Notes: generated from the letters alone by a model not told the origin. A stretch of DNA of 36,308 nt from Zygnema cylindricum (GCA_037447655.1 JBBHKE010000854.1:1-36308), one strand, 5' to 3'; counted from the stretch's first letter, positions 27,495 to 36,308 are shown. Program-made: numbers and translations.

Positions 27495-27512
27495 GCATGA
27501 CAACTGTCATGC
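27495..27512. promoter_or_regulatory. palindrome GCATGACA-AC-TGTCATGC
   Basis: A perfect 8-bp inverted repeat with a 2-base centre, about 118 bp on the 5' (minus-strand) side of the TTTAAA palindrome. It is followed by a further CATG. A dimeric regulator site is plausible. Confidence 0.45.
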
Positions 27513-27701
27513 ATGTGACCAACCAAATGTTAAACATGCTCCACAATTAGCTTGAAAGAAAAGGATGAAGAAATAAGCAACAAAGTAATAACATAATAGA
27601 GAATTGGTGGCTGAAATTTGTATAAGCAGCAAACAAACATAAACATAACACAAGAAAAAAAAAGGTAGAGTGAGAGAGGACGCAAAGAGGCTCAATTTAT
27701 T

Positions 27702-27720
27702 CCCCCCCCCCTAACTTTTT
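27702..27720 (-). other. polypurine tract of element X
   Basis: Minus strand AAAAAGTTA then ten G. It follows the PHD-finger reading frame, as the G11 tract follows the PHD fragment at 10078-10098. Confidence 0.6.
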
Positions 27721-27782
27721 AGTCGGCTGCAAATCTGGGCAATACGAGTGGTAACTCTCGGCAGCCGTGACAAAATGGTCGT

Positions 27783-29103
27783 CTAAACCACTATTAAGGG
27801 AGGGACGAAACACTCTATGTCAAATCCGTGGTTGCAATGGTGGCATAGAAGCATAGATGTTTCCCCGTTGGCCGAGTTGCAAAGTGTGCATTTTGTAGCC
27901 TCAGTGTTAGGCATACGCATGGGGTCCATATTTAGGGAGAGATCCGGTAAATAACATGGAGCACAGTTCTTTGAGTGCTCCCGAAAGGTTCGTGCATCTG
28001 CTCCTTGAAGTCCCAGCATGCCATTCGCGTCAACTTTGGTAATACGCAAAATATGGGCTGAAACATCGGTGTCTAAAGTGTCGAAGGATTGTCGTCGCAA
28101 ATAGACGTAATCTCCCACCCGATAAGGCTTTTGCTGTGGCCTGTAAGTGCCGCTGCGTGTTGTGGCAAAGCGCAAAGTATCTCGATGTTGGGCAATTTGC
28201 AAGTTGTCAAAAGCCATAGGCATCTCTTAGGCAAAAAGCAGCGCCTGGTTGGTTAGTTCTTCTGGAGAAACCCCGTCAGACAACAAGGGAAGCAGAAAGC
28301 TTGCTGCTTTTTGGATATTCTTGCCTAACAATGGTTGACGCCCAAAGAAGACATAGTATGTACCGAAATTTGTTAGGCTCGTCTGTACCTACATTCGATA
28401 CACATGGCAATTTAACAAGGTGGCTCGTCCCATACTTTTATATGTTTCTCCAAACAATGCTTCCGTAATGCCCGCTTGAAGGTCTAGACTACTCGTTCCG
28501 CCAATCCATCATTATGTGGATGATCTCGGTTGGTTAAACGGTGGTCTATGAGCGTGTTATCTAACATTTTTTGGAATTCCCTGCGGAATTCGGTCCTTTG
28601 ATCGGTGAGGACTTCAGTTGGAGCTCCGTATCTCATAAGGACATGTTTTTTGAAAGCTCCGATGGTAAGCTTTGCTATTTGTGTGGTAGCGCCACTACTT
28701 TTTCCCATTTGCTGAAATTTTCAATCATGATCATTATAAATTGTTTCCCTCTTCGAGATATGGAAAAGGGACTTGCCAAATCGCATGACCAGCGGTAAAA
28801 TAACCCTTTGATGGGAAGTGGTTGTGGAGAAGTGTGTCCGTTGCTAAATGAGGTACGCAGACGATCACATATTGCACACTTGTGCATTAATGCCGCGACA
28901 TCCGATTGCATTTCGGACCACCAATAGCGTGCCCGCAGTACGCTTAGGGTGCTCTTGGTCCCATAGTGACCAAACTCTGTATGAATTTCTTTGATAAGTG
29001 AGAGGCGCTCGGTCGAAAGAGGCACTTGTCTATGACTACCATCTGCTACTAACAGAACTAGCGACCCACCTAGAAAAAGATAATTTTTTGCTCTTTTTTT
29101 CAC
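27783..29103 (-). pseudogene. element X integrase with C-terminal PHD finger
   Basis: Integrase pieces lie at 28675-29103, 28484-28708 and 27783-28223, separated by frameshifts. The zinc-binding region reads HTEFGHYG...CAIC. The catalytic core has D in WSCDLASP, D in LTDQRTEF and E in HNDGLAERVV. The tail (YRVGDYVYLRRQ, then NGMLGLQGADAR and NCAPCYLPDL) leads into a PHD finger: CTLC, then LLCHHC, then HGFDIECFVPPL, giving most of the Cys4-His-Cys3 ligand set. The His of the usual GFH/GYH is Asp (GFDIEC). The frame stops at 27783 before the last ligand pair; a frame-shifted continuation has YCPDL. PHD fingers read histone H3 tails, so this probably guided integration. Confidence 0.88.
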
Positions 29104-29130
29104 TCCTTCCTCCTCGATTGCAGTGCCAGG

Positions 29131-29335
29131 TCAAAAAGATTGGGAGAAGAGGAAAGTAAAAAGCGGACCGTCTAGCCATGGATCGCGAGAAGAACGATCG
29201 TTGGGCAAAGAGGCCAAGGAATGAGAAATATAAAAACTCGCTAACATTATCTCTACTTTGTCGTCATTCAAGTCCTGAGGAACCCCGTTGTCCATGGTCC
29301 ATGGCAAAGGATTTTGAGAAATGTCGTTTGCATTC
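29131..29335 (-). pseudogene. element X RNase H tail
   Basis: The frame reads LQNANDISQNPLPW, equivalent to the N-A-D-x-L-S-R signature that closes gypsy RNase H, followed by a linker to integrase. It is separated from the rest of RNase H by solo LTR B2 and carries one copy of the CATTC duplication (29331-29335). Confidence 0.75.
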
Positions 29336-30330
29336 TGTAATTTTGTGTCCTCCATTGGACTACAGAATTCAAGAAGCCTCTAGATAGTTGTTAACTAACC
29401 CACTTTTAATGGCAACCACTGCTGCCCAAGCCAATAAGTAGACAATCTTACTGCACCCCTGTGCAGCTTGGACTCCTTTGAGTCCGTAGAAAAAAAAGTC
29501 AATGAAAACGCCCAATCAGGCGATATTTTATGAGGTAGCAAAAATGCCAATTTGTACAAACTCTCAAAGAGAGAGGTGACTACCTACAAACAAATTTACT
29601 AAGTCCTATTTCCCTCTCACAACCCCTATCTAGTGAAAGTACGAACCAATCATATAACTGTGAAGTATTGAAAAGTACTACTACCGGTGTACTTTCTGTA
29701 CGGCCTATGTACGATATGTCCTTTAAGTGGAGGCGTGCCCACATTATACTTGTCTGTATGTTCCTTGGAGATCTCGCGACAAAATGTCTTCTCTCCAAGT
29801 GGCGCCAGGTCACGCCACGTCATAAAACGCTAAAGTGACCATTCCGGGATCTCGGCGATAACGTATGCCGTTAGATAAAAATCGGCATTCAATTTTGACC
29901 GTAAAAACAAATGTCCGATTCATTTGTTTCGTGCGGTATATTATTCGCAATTCATTCAAGTAGTTATATGTCATTTCAAATGTATTTTCGTTAATTGTTT
30001 TTCAAATGTAACAAAGTCTAAATACTAATCATACCCTATATACTTCAACGAAATTTAACGACAGACCGGTTAGAGCTGACGGCTACGCTTCGCTCTGCCG
30101 GTCAGTGGTTCGAGTCCTGCCGGACTCAACCTTTTGTTGAGATTGACATAAGTCACTTTTCAGTCCTTTTTATTAAGGTGAAGCTGCCATGGCTTCACTT
30201 CTCTCTCTCTCTCTCCTTTAGTGACTACAACAAGTATGGGGGATAGAAAGGAAAAGTGGAAGCAAGCTGCCTGCTCTTTTCTTTTCTTTTTGACCTAGAA
30301 AATATCCTATAAATCTAATGATTTTCAACA
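29336..30330 (-). mobile_element. solo copia LTR B2 in element X RNase H
   Basis: 995 bp, TGTAATTTTGTGTCC...TTTTCAACA, flanked by a perfect CATTC duplication (29331-29335, 30331-30335). Same sub-family as LTR B (3711-4809) but without its 94-bp duplication. The tRNA-like module at 30061-30130 has a perfect B box GGTTCGAGTCC (30107-30117) and GGTTAGAGC as an A-box end. Confidence 0.95.
30061..30130 (+). other. tRNA-like module in LTR B2, best B box
   Basis: ACCGGTTAGAGCTGACGG and GGTTCGAGTCC (30107-30117) have tRNA-like spacing. Between them CTGACGG/CCGGTCAG forms a stem with one bulged base around a CTACGCTTCGCT loop, in the position of an anticodon arm. Antisense to the LTR. The T-stem pairs only partly and no acceptor stem is clear. 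Confidence 0.6.
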
Positions 30331-31786
30331 CATTCAAACTAAGTAACCTTCGGTGGTGAATTATTTCCACATCGTATTCTTGTTGTATTAATGTCCATCG
30401 GCTAAATTTTGTGACAGTATATCGTTCGTCATCAGCTAGTGTAAAGGTTGATGGTCGGTTAAGAGTGAAAACGGTTTTCCATAAAGGTAGTGAAAAAAGT
30501 GTACAATAACCTAAACTGCGGCTATACATTCTCCTTAATTACTGCTCTTACTCGACTCAGCACCATTATTTCTCCTGCTTGCTTAAGCGACCACGTATTC
30601 TTCTTCGTTAGTTCTCCCTGAGTTAAGATTGTCGCAATGCCAGGCTTTCCAAAGTCTATTTGTAGGCAGAAAGGTAATTTGTGATTAGGAGGGCGGAGGA
30701 TAGGAGCACTAGACAGGGCATCTTTCAACTTCTAAAAAGCCAAAATCTGATCGGGTCCCCAGACGAAAGGGACATTTTTTTTGAGAAGATTGCTTAATGG
30801 AGCAACATCTGTGCAAAAACTCAAGACAAATCTGCGATAATAATTGGCCGATCGAAGGAAGGCCCCGAGGCTTGTGAGATCAACGGGAGTTGGTAATTTG
30901 CTAATTGCCTCGGTTTTTGCTTCAAGAGGTGTGATTCCCTTGGAGGAAATGAAATGTCCAATGTTAGGCACACCTTTGTACCCAAAGGTACATTTAGCTG
31001 GATGACATTTTAATCTGACCTTATTCAATTCAGTTAAGACCCATTTAATGTGAGCTGCGTGATCTTCAATGGTGGCGGAGGCAATAATCAGATCATCGAT
31101 ACAACATCGTGCAAACTTGCAACCACCTAAAACTTAGTCTATCACTTTTTGAAAAACTGTAGGGGCATTCTTTTGTCGGAAAGGAATCATGGCCCATTCC
31201 CAACAACCATCACTACCCTAAGAGGCAGTTTTACGCCTATCTTTCTCTTCTCTTTCAATCTGTTAAAACCTTCTTGCAAATCAAAAATATTAAAATATTT
31301 AGCCGCTCTTACATGATCAAATATCTCCTCGGCCAATGGCATAGGATGTCAGTCTTATATGGTTGTAGAATTCAGTTCCCCGTAATCGTTGCAAATTCGG
31401 CAATCTGTAAATTTTCCCTTGGCATCTTTTTTCCGTGGCATGACTGTGGGTGCTTCAAAAGTAGAATCTGACCAGTAAATAAGGCCAGCTTCCTCTAATT
31501 CAGCACAGCGCCGATCCACTAATTGCCACTCCGTTTTAGATAATCGGTGTTTTGGTTTGAAAATGGGATGATCGACTTCGAGATCTATAGATATTTTGTA
31601 GGTTCTATGGAAACCAAGATCATTCAAAAAGATAGCGAAAGCATCGACTTTTTGGAGAATCACTTTATTTAGTAAATCATGTTCAGATTGAAAGATATTA
31701 GCCCCAAATTTCCATTTAAGAGGTTCCGAACTTTTAATTGCCATCGCTTCTATGGCTTGTGCGAAAGCCAGCTGTTCGTTTGCCAT
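30331..31786 (-). pseudogene. element X reverse transcriptase and RNase H
   Basis: RT starts around 31786. Visible motifs are CAELEEAGLIYWSDS, APTVMPRKKDAKGKFTDCRICNDY and the palm residues CCIDDLIIAS (about 31085-31125), where the usual YxDD is CIDD. The thumb/connection region is open at 30732-31028 (LRSANYYRRFV). RNase H follows at 30522-30728 and 30335-30530 with LADDERYTVTKFSRW. Stops near 30730 and 31130-31350 break the frame. The aromatic first residue of the polymerase box is lost, so it would be poorly active or dead. RT follows the methyltransferase, an unusual position for such a domain. LTR B2 splits the RNase H end. Confidence 0.9.
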
Positions 31787-32179
31787 GAGAGATTGTCCTA
31801 ACGAGCAATTGACAGGTGTCTGCAGTAAACAATTTGTCCAATGATGCCAGCTACAAGTAGGAAAGGCTGCAGTCCAGTGAGGAAATAATGATGTATGACT
31901 AGATGGAGCAGATTGAGTAGCAATATAGGCGGGAATGGATCATGACATATGACTGGGATTTAATAAATCATAGATTATGACTTATGGCGAAGGTTATATA
32001 GGGGATGGAAAGAGGAAAATTGAGAAGGTGCCCTTTGAGGGTGAAAGGAGATCGTGTAGGTACATGTTTAGAGGTTGAAATTGGTGATGATATATTCACA
32101 CCCCCTGCTGGTTGAGACAGATGGGTTTGTGCGTAACGACCTACTGCGAATCCGAGGCCTAAGACAAATGAGAGGGATT
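31787..32179 (-). other. linker between methyltransferase and RT of element X
   Basis: About 390 bases of broken minus-strand frames (part of 31968-32264). No separate domain is recognised; the right end is the last part of the methyltransferase homology. Confidence 0.4.
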
Positions 32180-32626
32180 GAGGGTCCATGACCCGACCTA
32201 ACAGGATGCAGCGTTGTCGTTCTGTGAGACTGGAGGCAACTGTAGTGTTTGGGAAGTAATGCATGAGGTGTTCTCAATTTGTAGCATTTGCCGCCAGTGT
32301 GAGTATTTCTAAGCAAGCCAAGCCTATCGTTGGAAAAAACATGGGAGTGTGGGTAAGACACTAGAATGGGAAGGACTTTGAGGGGTTGTCCAGAGACGTT
32401 AATGTTGTAATTTGGCGAGTGGTCATGTTGGAGACATGTTTGGACTTTACGAAAGGGAAAGAGGGTTGTCTGAATATCTATAAAATGAGGTGTGACAAAA
32501 AGATTTCCTTCTCGTAGGTGACCAATATCAATCAAATTGATCCATTTAGAACGGACCCGATAGGCTAGAGAACCATGACGCGAATTATGAGAGGGGGACC
32601 AATTATTGCTTCTATCCTTTTTAAAT
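32180..32626 (-). pseudogene. element X DNA methyltransferase, C-terminal part
   Basis: This continues the methyltransferase after solo LTR F. The frame at 32300-32626 has GSLAYRVRSKWINL and GQPLKVLPILVSYPHSHVF. After a frameshift comes SLTERQRCILLGRVMDPQSL (about 32180-32230), resembling the C-terminal segment of retrotransposon-borne C5 methyltransferases where the chain returns to the catalytic core. Recognition is from family knowledge rather than a named catalytic motif, so it is less certain than the N-terminal part. Confidence 0.6.
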
Positions 32627-33880
32627 TGTTGAAGTTTATGTATTTTCAAGGTTTGTTTTGGAAAAACAAATAAAGTAAGTCAGCAAAAGCAGCCTGCTTC
32701 TCGCTCAACTCTCCTATCCACATACTTGTTGCAGTCAATGAAGATCAGAGAGAGAGCTAGAGCCAAGGCTCTCTATACTGTCCAATGAGACAAAGAATAG
32801 GCTTATTCGTAGTTTGTACCAAAATATGACTGCAAAGACCAAGATTTGATCCTAGCACATACCATCTACTAGAGGAAGTGATAGCCGTCTGCTTTAGCCC
32901 ATAGCCCAGAATGAACGTTAAGATGTACAAGTTACATTATGTAGTTAATAGTTTATAAGTAGAGAATTCCCAAACACACTGGTAAAAAACCAAAATGTTG
33001 CTCTAATCTGGATTTGAACCTGGGTCTGAGAATCTCTCTATAGTGGTATGCCTTATCCACTAAGACATTATCATAACGATATACATGACGGGTTTCAAAG
33101 ATATAGAAACGCGATGGTTAATTAACATGAGACTAACGAAAAGGAGCAATTCATGCATGTACGCGAATCTGAACCTTGTAAAATATGTTTTGATCGGACG
33201 GCTGGCATTGTAGGCGCCACGCGAAGTGGGCATTTGGCAGCATTTGGAGATAGCTTCACGCAGTGCCACATGGCGCCACATTAGTTTATACTGGAGAAAT
33301 TGGAAGGTAGAACCAACGCTCATGATTTGACAAGTGTCACTTTGTAGACCTTCTCGTACAATGGCAGTATAATAAGTACATCACCCTTTGTACCTCCTTG
33401 TACTATATAGTGTTCCAATTGGAATATGGTTTAGTAGTAGGTAGTCGTGAGTAGGCAGACTAAGACTTAGTGATATTAAGGTACCATTCTCTAAGAGAGC
33501 GTGTAACTATAAAGGTCATCTTTGACCAGCTATAGCTCAATGCTTAGGGGAGCAAATTCAGTGACTCTTTTTGCTGCGATTTCAGGGGAGTCCAAGCTAC
33601 ACAAATGTGTAGTCGGTCAGAGTTTTTTGTTGCCAGGGTGGCTGCATTTATAACAGAAAGTCAAAGTGGGTGAATGTGTCCACAACACATATTCTAACTT
33701 TGCATTCTATGGTAGAACTGAGCACACACAAAGTCTTTTTCACAGAGGTGAAGCTGTATATGGGTTTGGATATTCAAGTGATCGTTCAGTTGGGTTTATA
33801 TAAACTTGGAGTCGACACTATCTAGATTAGCTTCTTTTGGATCTGCGAATCCTGTGGGCAATGGAGCCCATAGAATTTCA
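32627..33880 (+). mobile_element. degenerate solo copia LTR F inside the methyltransferase
   Basis: 1254 bp in plus orientation, TGTTGAAGTTTATG...TAGAATTTCA, aligning with LTR D from end to end. Flanking 5-mers are TAAAT and GTTAT, not a duplication, so the insertion is old or the site was rearranged. It keeps the T-arm-like hairpin (32838-32854, stem CCAAG/CCTAG with wobble pairs) and carries an extra tRNA-like unit (32984-33075) absent from LTR D. Confidence 0.85.
32984..33075 (-). ncRNA. tRNA-like RNA polymerase III unit (tRNA pseudogene or SINE head)
   Basis: On the minus strand: GTCTTAGTGGATAAGGC (A-box and D-arm-like, about 33050-33066), 29 bases, then a perfect B box GGTTCAAATCC (33010-33020), then a T6 run (32984-32989), the usual polymerase III terminator. 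The D stem GTCT/AGGC pairs with one wobble, but I could not draw an anticodon or acceptor stem, so it is not a functional tRNA. It is absent at this place in LTR D, suggesting a small separate insertion. Confidence 0.55.
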
Positions 33881-34350
33881 GTTATCAACTAGAATTCTAG
33901 GTCAAGGATCGTTATATGCTGCCACATTCTCCAAAATGTATCCTAATGGTCAATCTAATGATTGGAGAAAATGCATAATCCGAAGTAATTCAAAAAATAA
34001 TTTAGTGTAGGGATCAACCAAACCAAGACCTTTGCCTGCTCGTGACATCCCTTGACACTCCCAACCGGCAAAGAGGAGATCGATTGGTTCCACATCAAGA
34101 AGGTGCTGATTGCCTATTAGGCAAATGTCTTAAGGTAAGGCTATGTGCATATAAGTAAAGGTGGACTTGGGAAAGAGATGTGGATATTGTCCATGTAAGA
34201 GGTTAGAGTGGTGTATTTACGCTTGCCGGACTAAAGGGTCAGTGTCGACTGAGTAGTAGTGTTTGATGAGTAGCTCGTTGCGAAGGTACGAAAAGAGGGA
34301 AGTACCTATGCCGGCAAATAAATATAAAATAACTAGACCGTCTTGGTGAG
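33881..34350 (-). pseudogene. element X C5-cytosine DNA methyltransferase, N-terminal part
   Basis: The minus-strand frame shows conserved C5-methyltransferase motifs in order. The AdoMet-binding motif I is YLFAGIGTSLFSYL (about 34270-34330). The acidic loop SVDTDPLVRQA is motif II (near 34240). The catalytic-loop motif IV is FAGWECQGMSRAGKGLGL (about 34020-34070). Motif VI is YILENVAAYNDP (near 33920). Motif IV normally reads PCQ; here the Pro before the catalytic Cys is Glu (ECQ), and there are at least three stops. Such domains in Ty3/gypsy elements have been reported from charophyte algae and dinoflagellates, where they can methylate the element's own DNA. The domain lies between protease and RT and is split by solo LTR F. 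Confidence 0.85.
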
Positions 34351-34494
34351 GGTCCAACTAATTGGAAGAAACCCTGAAGGATCTACTGAATATAGAGGAG
34401 GAGGAGGGACTTGGGATATAGGAATCAGGAGGTTGTGTTTATAAATGTGATCAAATTCGCGTGAATTAATCACAAATCTTGGATTATCTAAAAA

Positions 34495-35060
34495 TTAAGG
34501 TAAAGAAGGGTTGTCGGGGAGGATTTCCTCCTCTAGCAAAGAATGGAAAATTTTAGCACCTACCATACTTCCCGAGTAAAGAGGGACAGATTTGGTTGCG
34601 TGAGCCATAATGGGTATGGGTTGTCGGGCAGAGATGAGAGGTAGGCAAATTTTCTTTTCCGGATAGTTGGTGGGATGGTAGGAAAATGTTTGATAATACA
34701 TGTCAACCCAACATCCTACTCTAAAAATCATATCTTGCCCAACTAAACACTCGTAATAACTACATTTGGTGGCCAATGCATGAGCCCAGACCTCTGTGAA
34801 ATCAGATTCTTTGCCGTTTTGAAACCTAAAACAGAGTGGATCTTTTGTAATGCCCAAAACTTGTTCATTGGTTTCTGCTGAGATGAGTAAATGTGTGGTG
34901 GTGGAATGAAGTTTATCAGCGGTTGAACCTAGTTTAGTGCAAAAAATGACCCCAAAATAAATGGTTTTGCACTAATGTCCATAGCTGGTAGTGACGATGT
35001 GACACGATTAACTGAAAATGCACCCTTCCTATTATCCAAACAATTGATGTGCTAATCAAG
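34495..35060 (-). pseudogene. element X aspartic protease
   Basis: The frame at 34495-34857 holds GITKDPLCFRFQNGKE and YYECLVGQDMIFRVG, the second half of a retropepsin with the (L/V)(I/V)G-hydrophobic motif. Just upstream, across a stop near 34950, is the active-site region PAMDISAKPFILGS, aligning to V-D-T-G-A in active enzymes; DTG has become DIS, so it is dead. The remaining open frames to 35321 are linker from gag. Confidence 0.65.
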
Positions 35061-35351
35061 TGAAATACGTTATTCGGCAAATATAGGCCTAAAGACTTCA
35101 ATGTTATGATTCATTTGCAAAGCTTATAATGTTGCAGACGGGAAGGACAAGATTGTAGATTTGGGGTTGGGAGGGTCGAAAATCATAGTGGAGAAAATGC
35201 ACAACCTTTCTTTGATACTATGGCTGTCCTGAATAGAGCAATCTAGGATAGTGAGTTCTTTCGCCGTAATAGTGAACGGGGTTTCGGGCAGATTGGTTAC
35301 TGTCTCTTTGGAAAATGACAATAAAAGAGGCGTGCTAGACTGTTTACCCTC

Positions 35352-36027
35352 TCAATTATGATCAACTGTGCCTCTTTTAAACGTGGTTGTCCGTTTATGA
35401 ATGGTTGAATCTCGTAAAACTCGACCAACCAGTTTAAGAAGATGGACCACTGTACTGGCCATACCAGTTAGGTGAGATGGCGGTTTCCTTTGAGCCATAA
35501 GGGCTGTAAATTGGTCTTTGATCATGGCGGTCATTTGAGTTTGCATTTCCTCTCTCTCTCTTTCTCTCCGAGAAACTTTAGGTGGGGAATCTTTTTTTGG
35601 ATCTTTCACCGGTTGAAAAATATTGGCAGATCTAGCTAGAATTCCACCATTTCGAATCTGGTTTTGGTAAGAAAATTCAGGGTTTTTGATGTGACAACGA
35701 TACACAAAATGGTCGGTTTGTTTCCAATGTGTACAGGTTGCAGATTTATCCAGACACATCCGTGCGTCGTGCTCGGTTTTGCCACATCGGAAGCAAATAC
35801 AATTTAATGATTTCTTGGGAGGAATTCCTATAGCTGGGACCCTTGGTAGACAATTTTTTGGCCCTAGATAGCGGGGATTTGGTGGATTGAAAGGAGCAGG
35901 TTCTTTTTGGGGTGCTTTTGGACCATCTTGTGCTTCCCGCCAACAATTGGTCATTTCGTATTCTACAGCATATTGAGCTGCCTGGTCAATGGTAAATTTG
36001 AGACCATATGCTTGGGTGAGATGGCTT
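35352..36027 (-). pseudogene. element X gag, C-terminal part with zinc knuckles
   Basis: A minus-strand frame open from inside LTR D3 to 35352. Gag proper starts at HLTQAYGLKFTI (36027). It contains a canonical nucleocapsid zinc knuckle CFRCGKTEHDARMC (C-x2-C-x4-H-x4-C, about 35750-35800) followed by a second, CTHW...H...C, whose second Cys is Trp. A Lys/Arg/Glu-rich stretch follows. The first 111 bases are identical to 23207-23317. The N-terminal half lies beyond LTR D3 and outside the window. Confidence 0.85.
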
Positions 36028-36308
36028 TGAAACTGTGAGACCTCCATTGGCCCTCAGAGTATGCAGATCCAAAAAAGCTAATCTAGATAGTGCCGACTCC
36101 AAGTTGATATAAACCCAAATGACTAACCCCTTGACAATCAGAACCCCAATATAGATTCACCCCTGTGAAATAACACTTTCTGTGTGCTCAGTTCCACCAC
36201 AGAATGCAAAGTTAGAATATGAGAGTTGGACACATTCACCCACTTTGAATTTCCCCTAGAAATGCAGCCACCCTGGCAGACAAAATCTCTGACCGACTAT
36301 ACCCCTGT
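36028..36308 (-). mobile_element. copia LTR D3 (partial, runs off the window)
   Basis: Starts TGAAACTGTGAGACC at the same gag position as LTR D2 and is identical to 23318-23598 over all 281 visible bases. Its other end and target duplication are outside the window. Confidence 0.92.

Larger units (their letters stand above)
25830..27694 (-). repeat. probable shared LTR and leader of element X
   Basis: About 1.9 kb of AT-rich non-coding sequence between the G10 tract that ends one X unit and the leader/gag of the next. By position it must hold the LTR. The start is probably TGAGCC (minus strand, 27694) after the purine tract; the end is not identifiable because no second copy is visible. It contains two perfect palindromes (27377-27394 and 27495-27512), a TTTAAA word, and two words repeated about 640 bp apart (CCAAAAATATAGAAA at 25784 and 26395; CACGCAAAAAAAATA at 25720 and 26446). 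No coding domain. Confidence 0.5.
23207..36308 (-). mobile_element. Ty3/gypsy element X, tandem arrangement with methyltransferase and PHD finger
   Basis: Read on the minus strand from the right edge: gag end (36027-35352), protease (about 35060-34495), DNA methyltransferase (34350-33881, then 32626-32180), RT and RNase H (31786-30331), integrase and PHD finger (29103-27783), G10 tract, LTR/leader, then the gag of a second unit (25398-24494 and 23317-23207). Solo LTRs D3, F, B2 and D2 interrupt it. The same gag/LTR-D junction appears at 23207-23598 and 35917-36308, 12,710 bp apart, indicating tandem units sharing an LTR. Every domain carries frameshifts or lost catalytic residues, so X is no longer autonomous. 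Confidence 0.82.

Noticed and set aside
32622-33885. Target-site duplication for LTR F
   Set aside because: TAAAT and GTTAT do not match and no shift of one to three bases gives a better pair, so none is claimed.
33881-34350. Host DNA methyltransferase gene fragment captured by chance between elements
   Set aside because: Its direction and position match the element X frames on both sides (protease before, RT after), and the downstream part continues after LTR F in the same order.

Overview
This is plant-type nuclear DNA made almost entirely of LTR retrotransposons inserted into one another. I recognise no host gene, rRNA, organellar or bacterial gene. The evidence is Ty1/copia and Ty3/gypsy polyproteins, TG...CA LTRs of about 1-1.6 kb and several readable 5-bp target-site duplications (TSDs). 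The gypsy types present (one with a cytosine-methyltransferase domain and a PHD finger, one with a chromodomain) fit a streptophyte, perhaps a non-seed plant or charophyte-grade lineage. I cannot name the species.

Layout. 1-2813: 5' half of a decayed copia element on the minus strand (LTR 1780-2813). 2814-3710: nothing recognised. 3711-6479: 3' LTR plus RT/RNase H remnant of a second copia element, minus strand. 6480-9885: 3' part of a Ty3/gypsy chromovirus on the minus strand (integrase, chromodomain, an unrecognised extra coding stretch, polypurine tract, LTR). 9888-10098: plus-strand end of a gypsy pol with a PHD finger and a G-rich tract. 10099-11775 and 15751-16381: unrecognised decayed plus-strand sequence, split by a three-level nest of solo LTRs (C contains G, which contains D). 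16382-16543 and 22978-23206: one copia RNase H remnant, split by a complete, apparently young copia element at 16544-22977. That element has 1041-bp LTRs, TSD ACAAC and one open reading frame of 1452 codons.

23207-36308: a large gypsy element, here called X, on the minus strand. Read in its own direction it runs gag with zinc knuckle, protease, C5-cytosine DNA methyltransferase, RT, RNase H, integrase, PHD finger, G10 tract, LTR/leader, and then gag again. It is decayed and carries solo LTRs B2, F and D2/D3. The gag segment with its LTR D insertion occurs twice, 12,710 bp apart and identical over the 392 bp visible, so X is probably a tandem array sharing LTRs.

Three features tie the copia elements together. 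(1) Their primer-binding site matches the anticodon arm of initiator tRNA-Met rather than a tRNA 3' end, and a gag ATG lies inside it. (2) Their LTRs, across sub-families, carry a tRNA-like module antisense to the element, with B-box-like sequence and a T-arm-like hairpin whose stem shows compensating changes. (3) The LTRs share a GTAC-rich hairpin and a TTTGTTTCG palindrome. The element-X combination of methyltransferase and PHD finger is the strongest candidate for an unusual biological system here: a retrotransposon equipped to write DNA methylation and perhaps to read chromatin.
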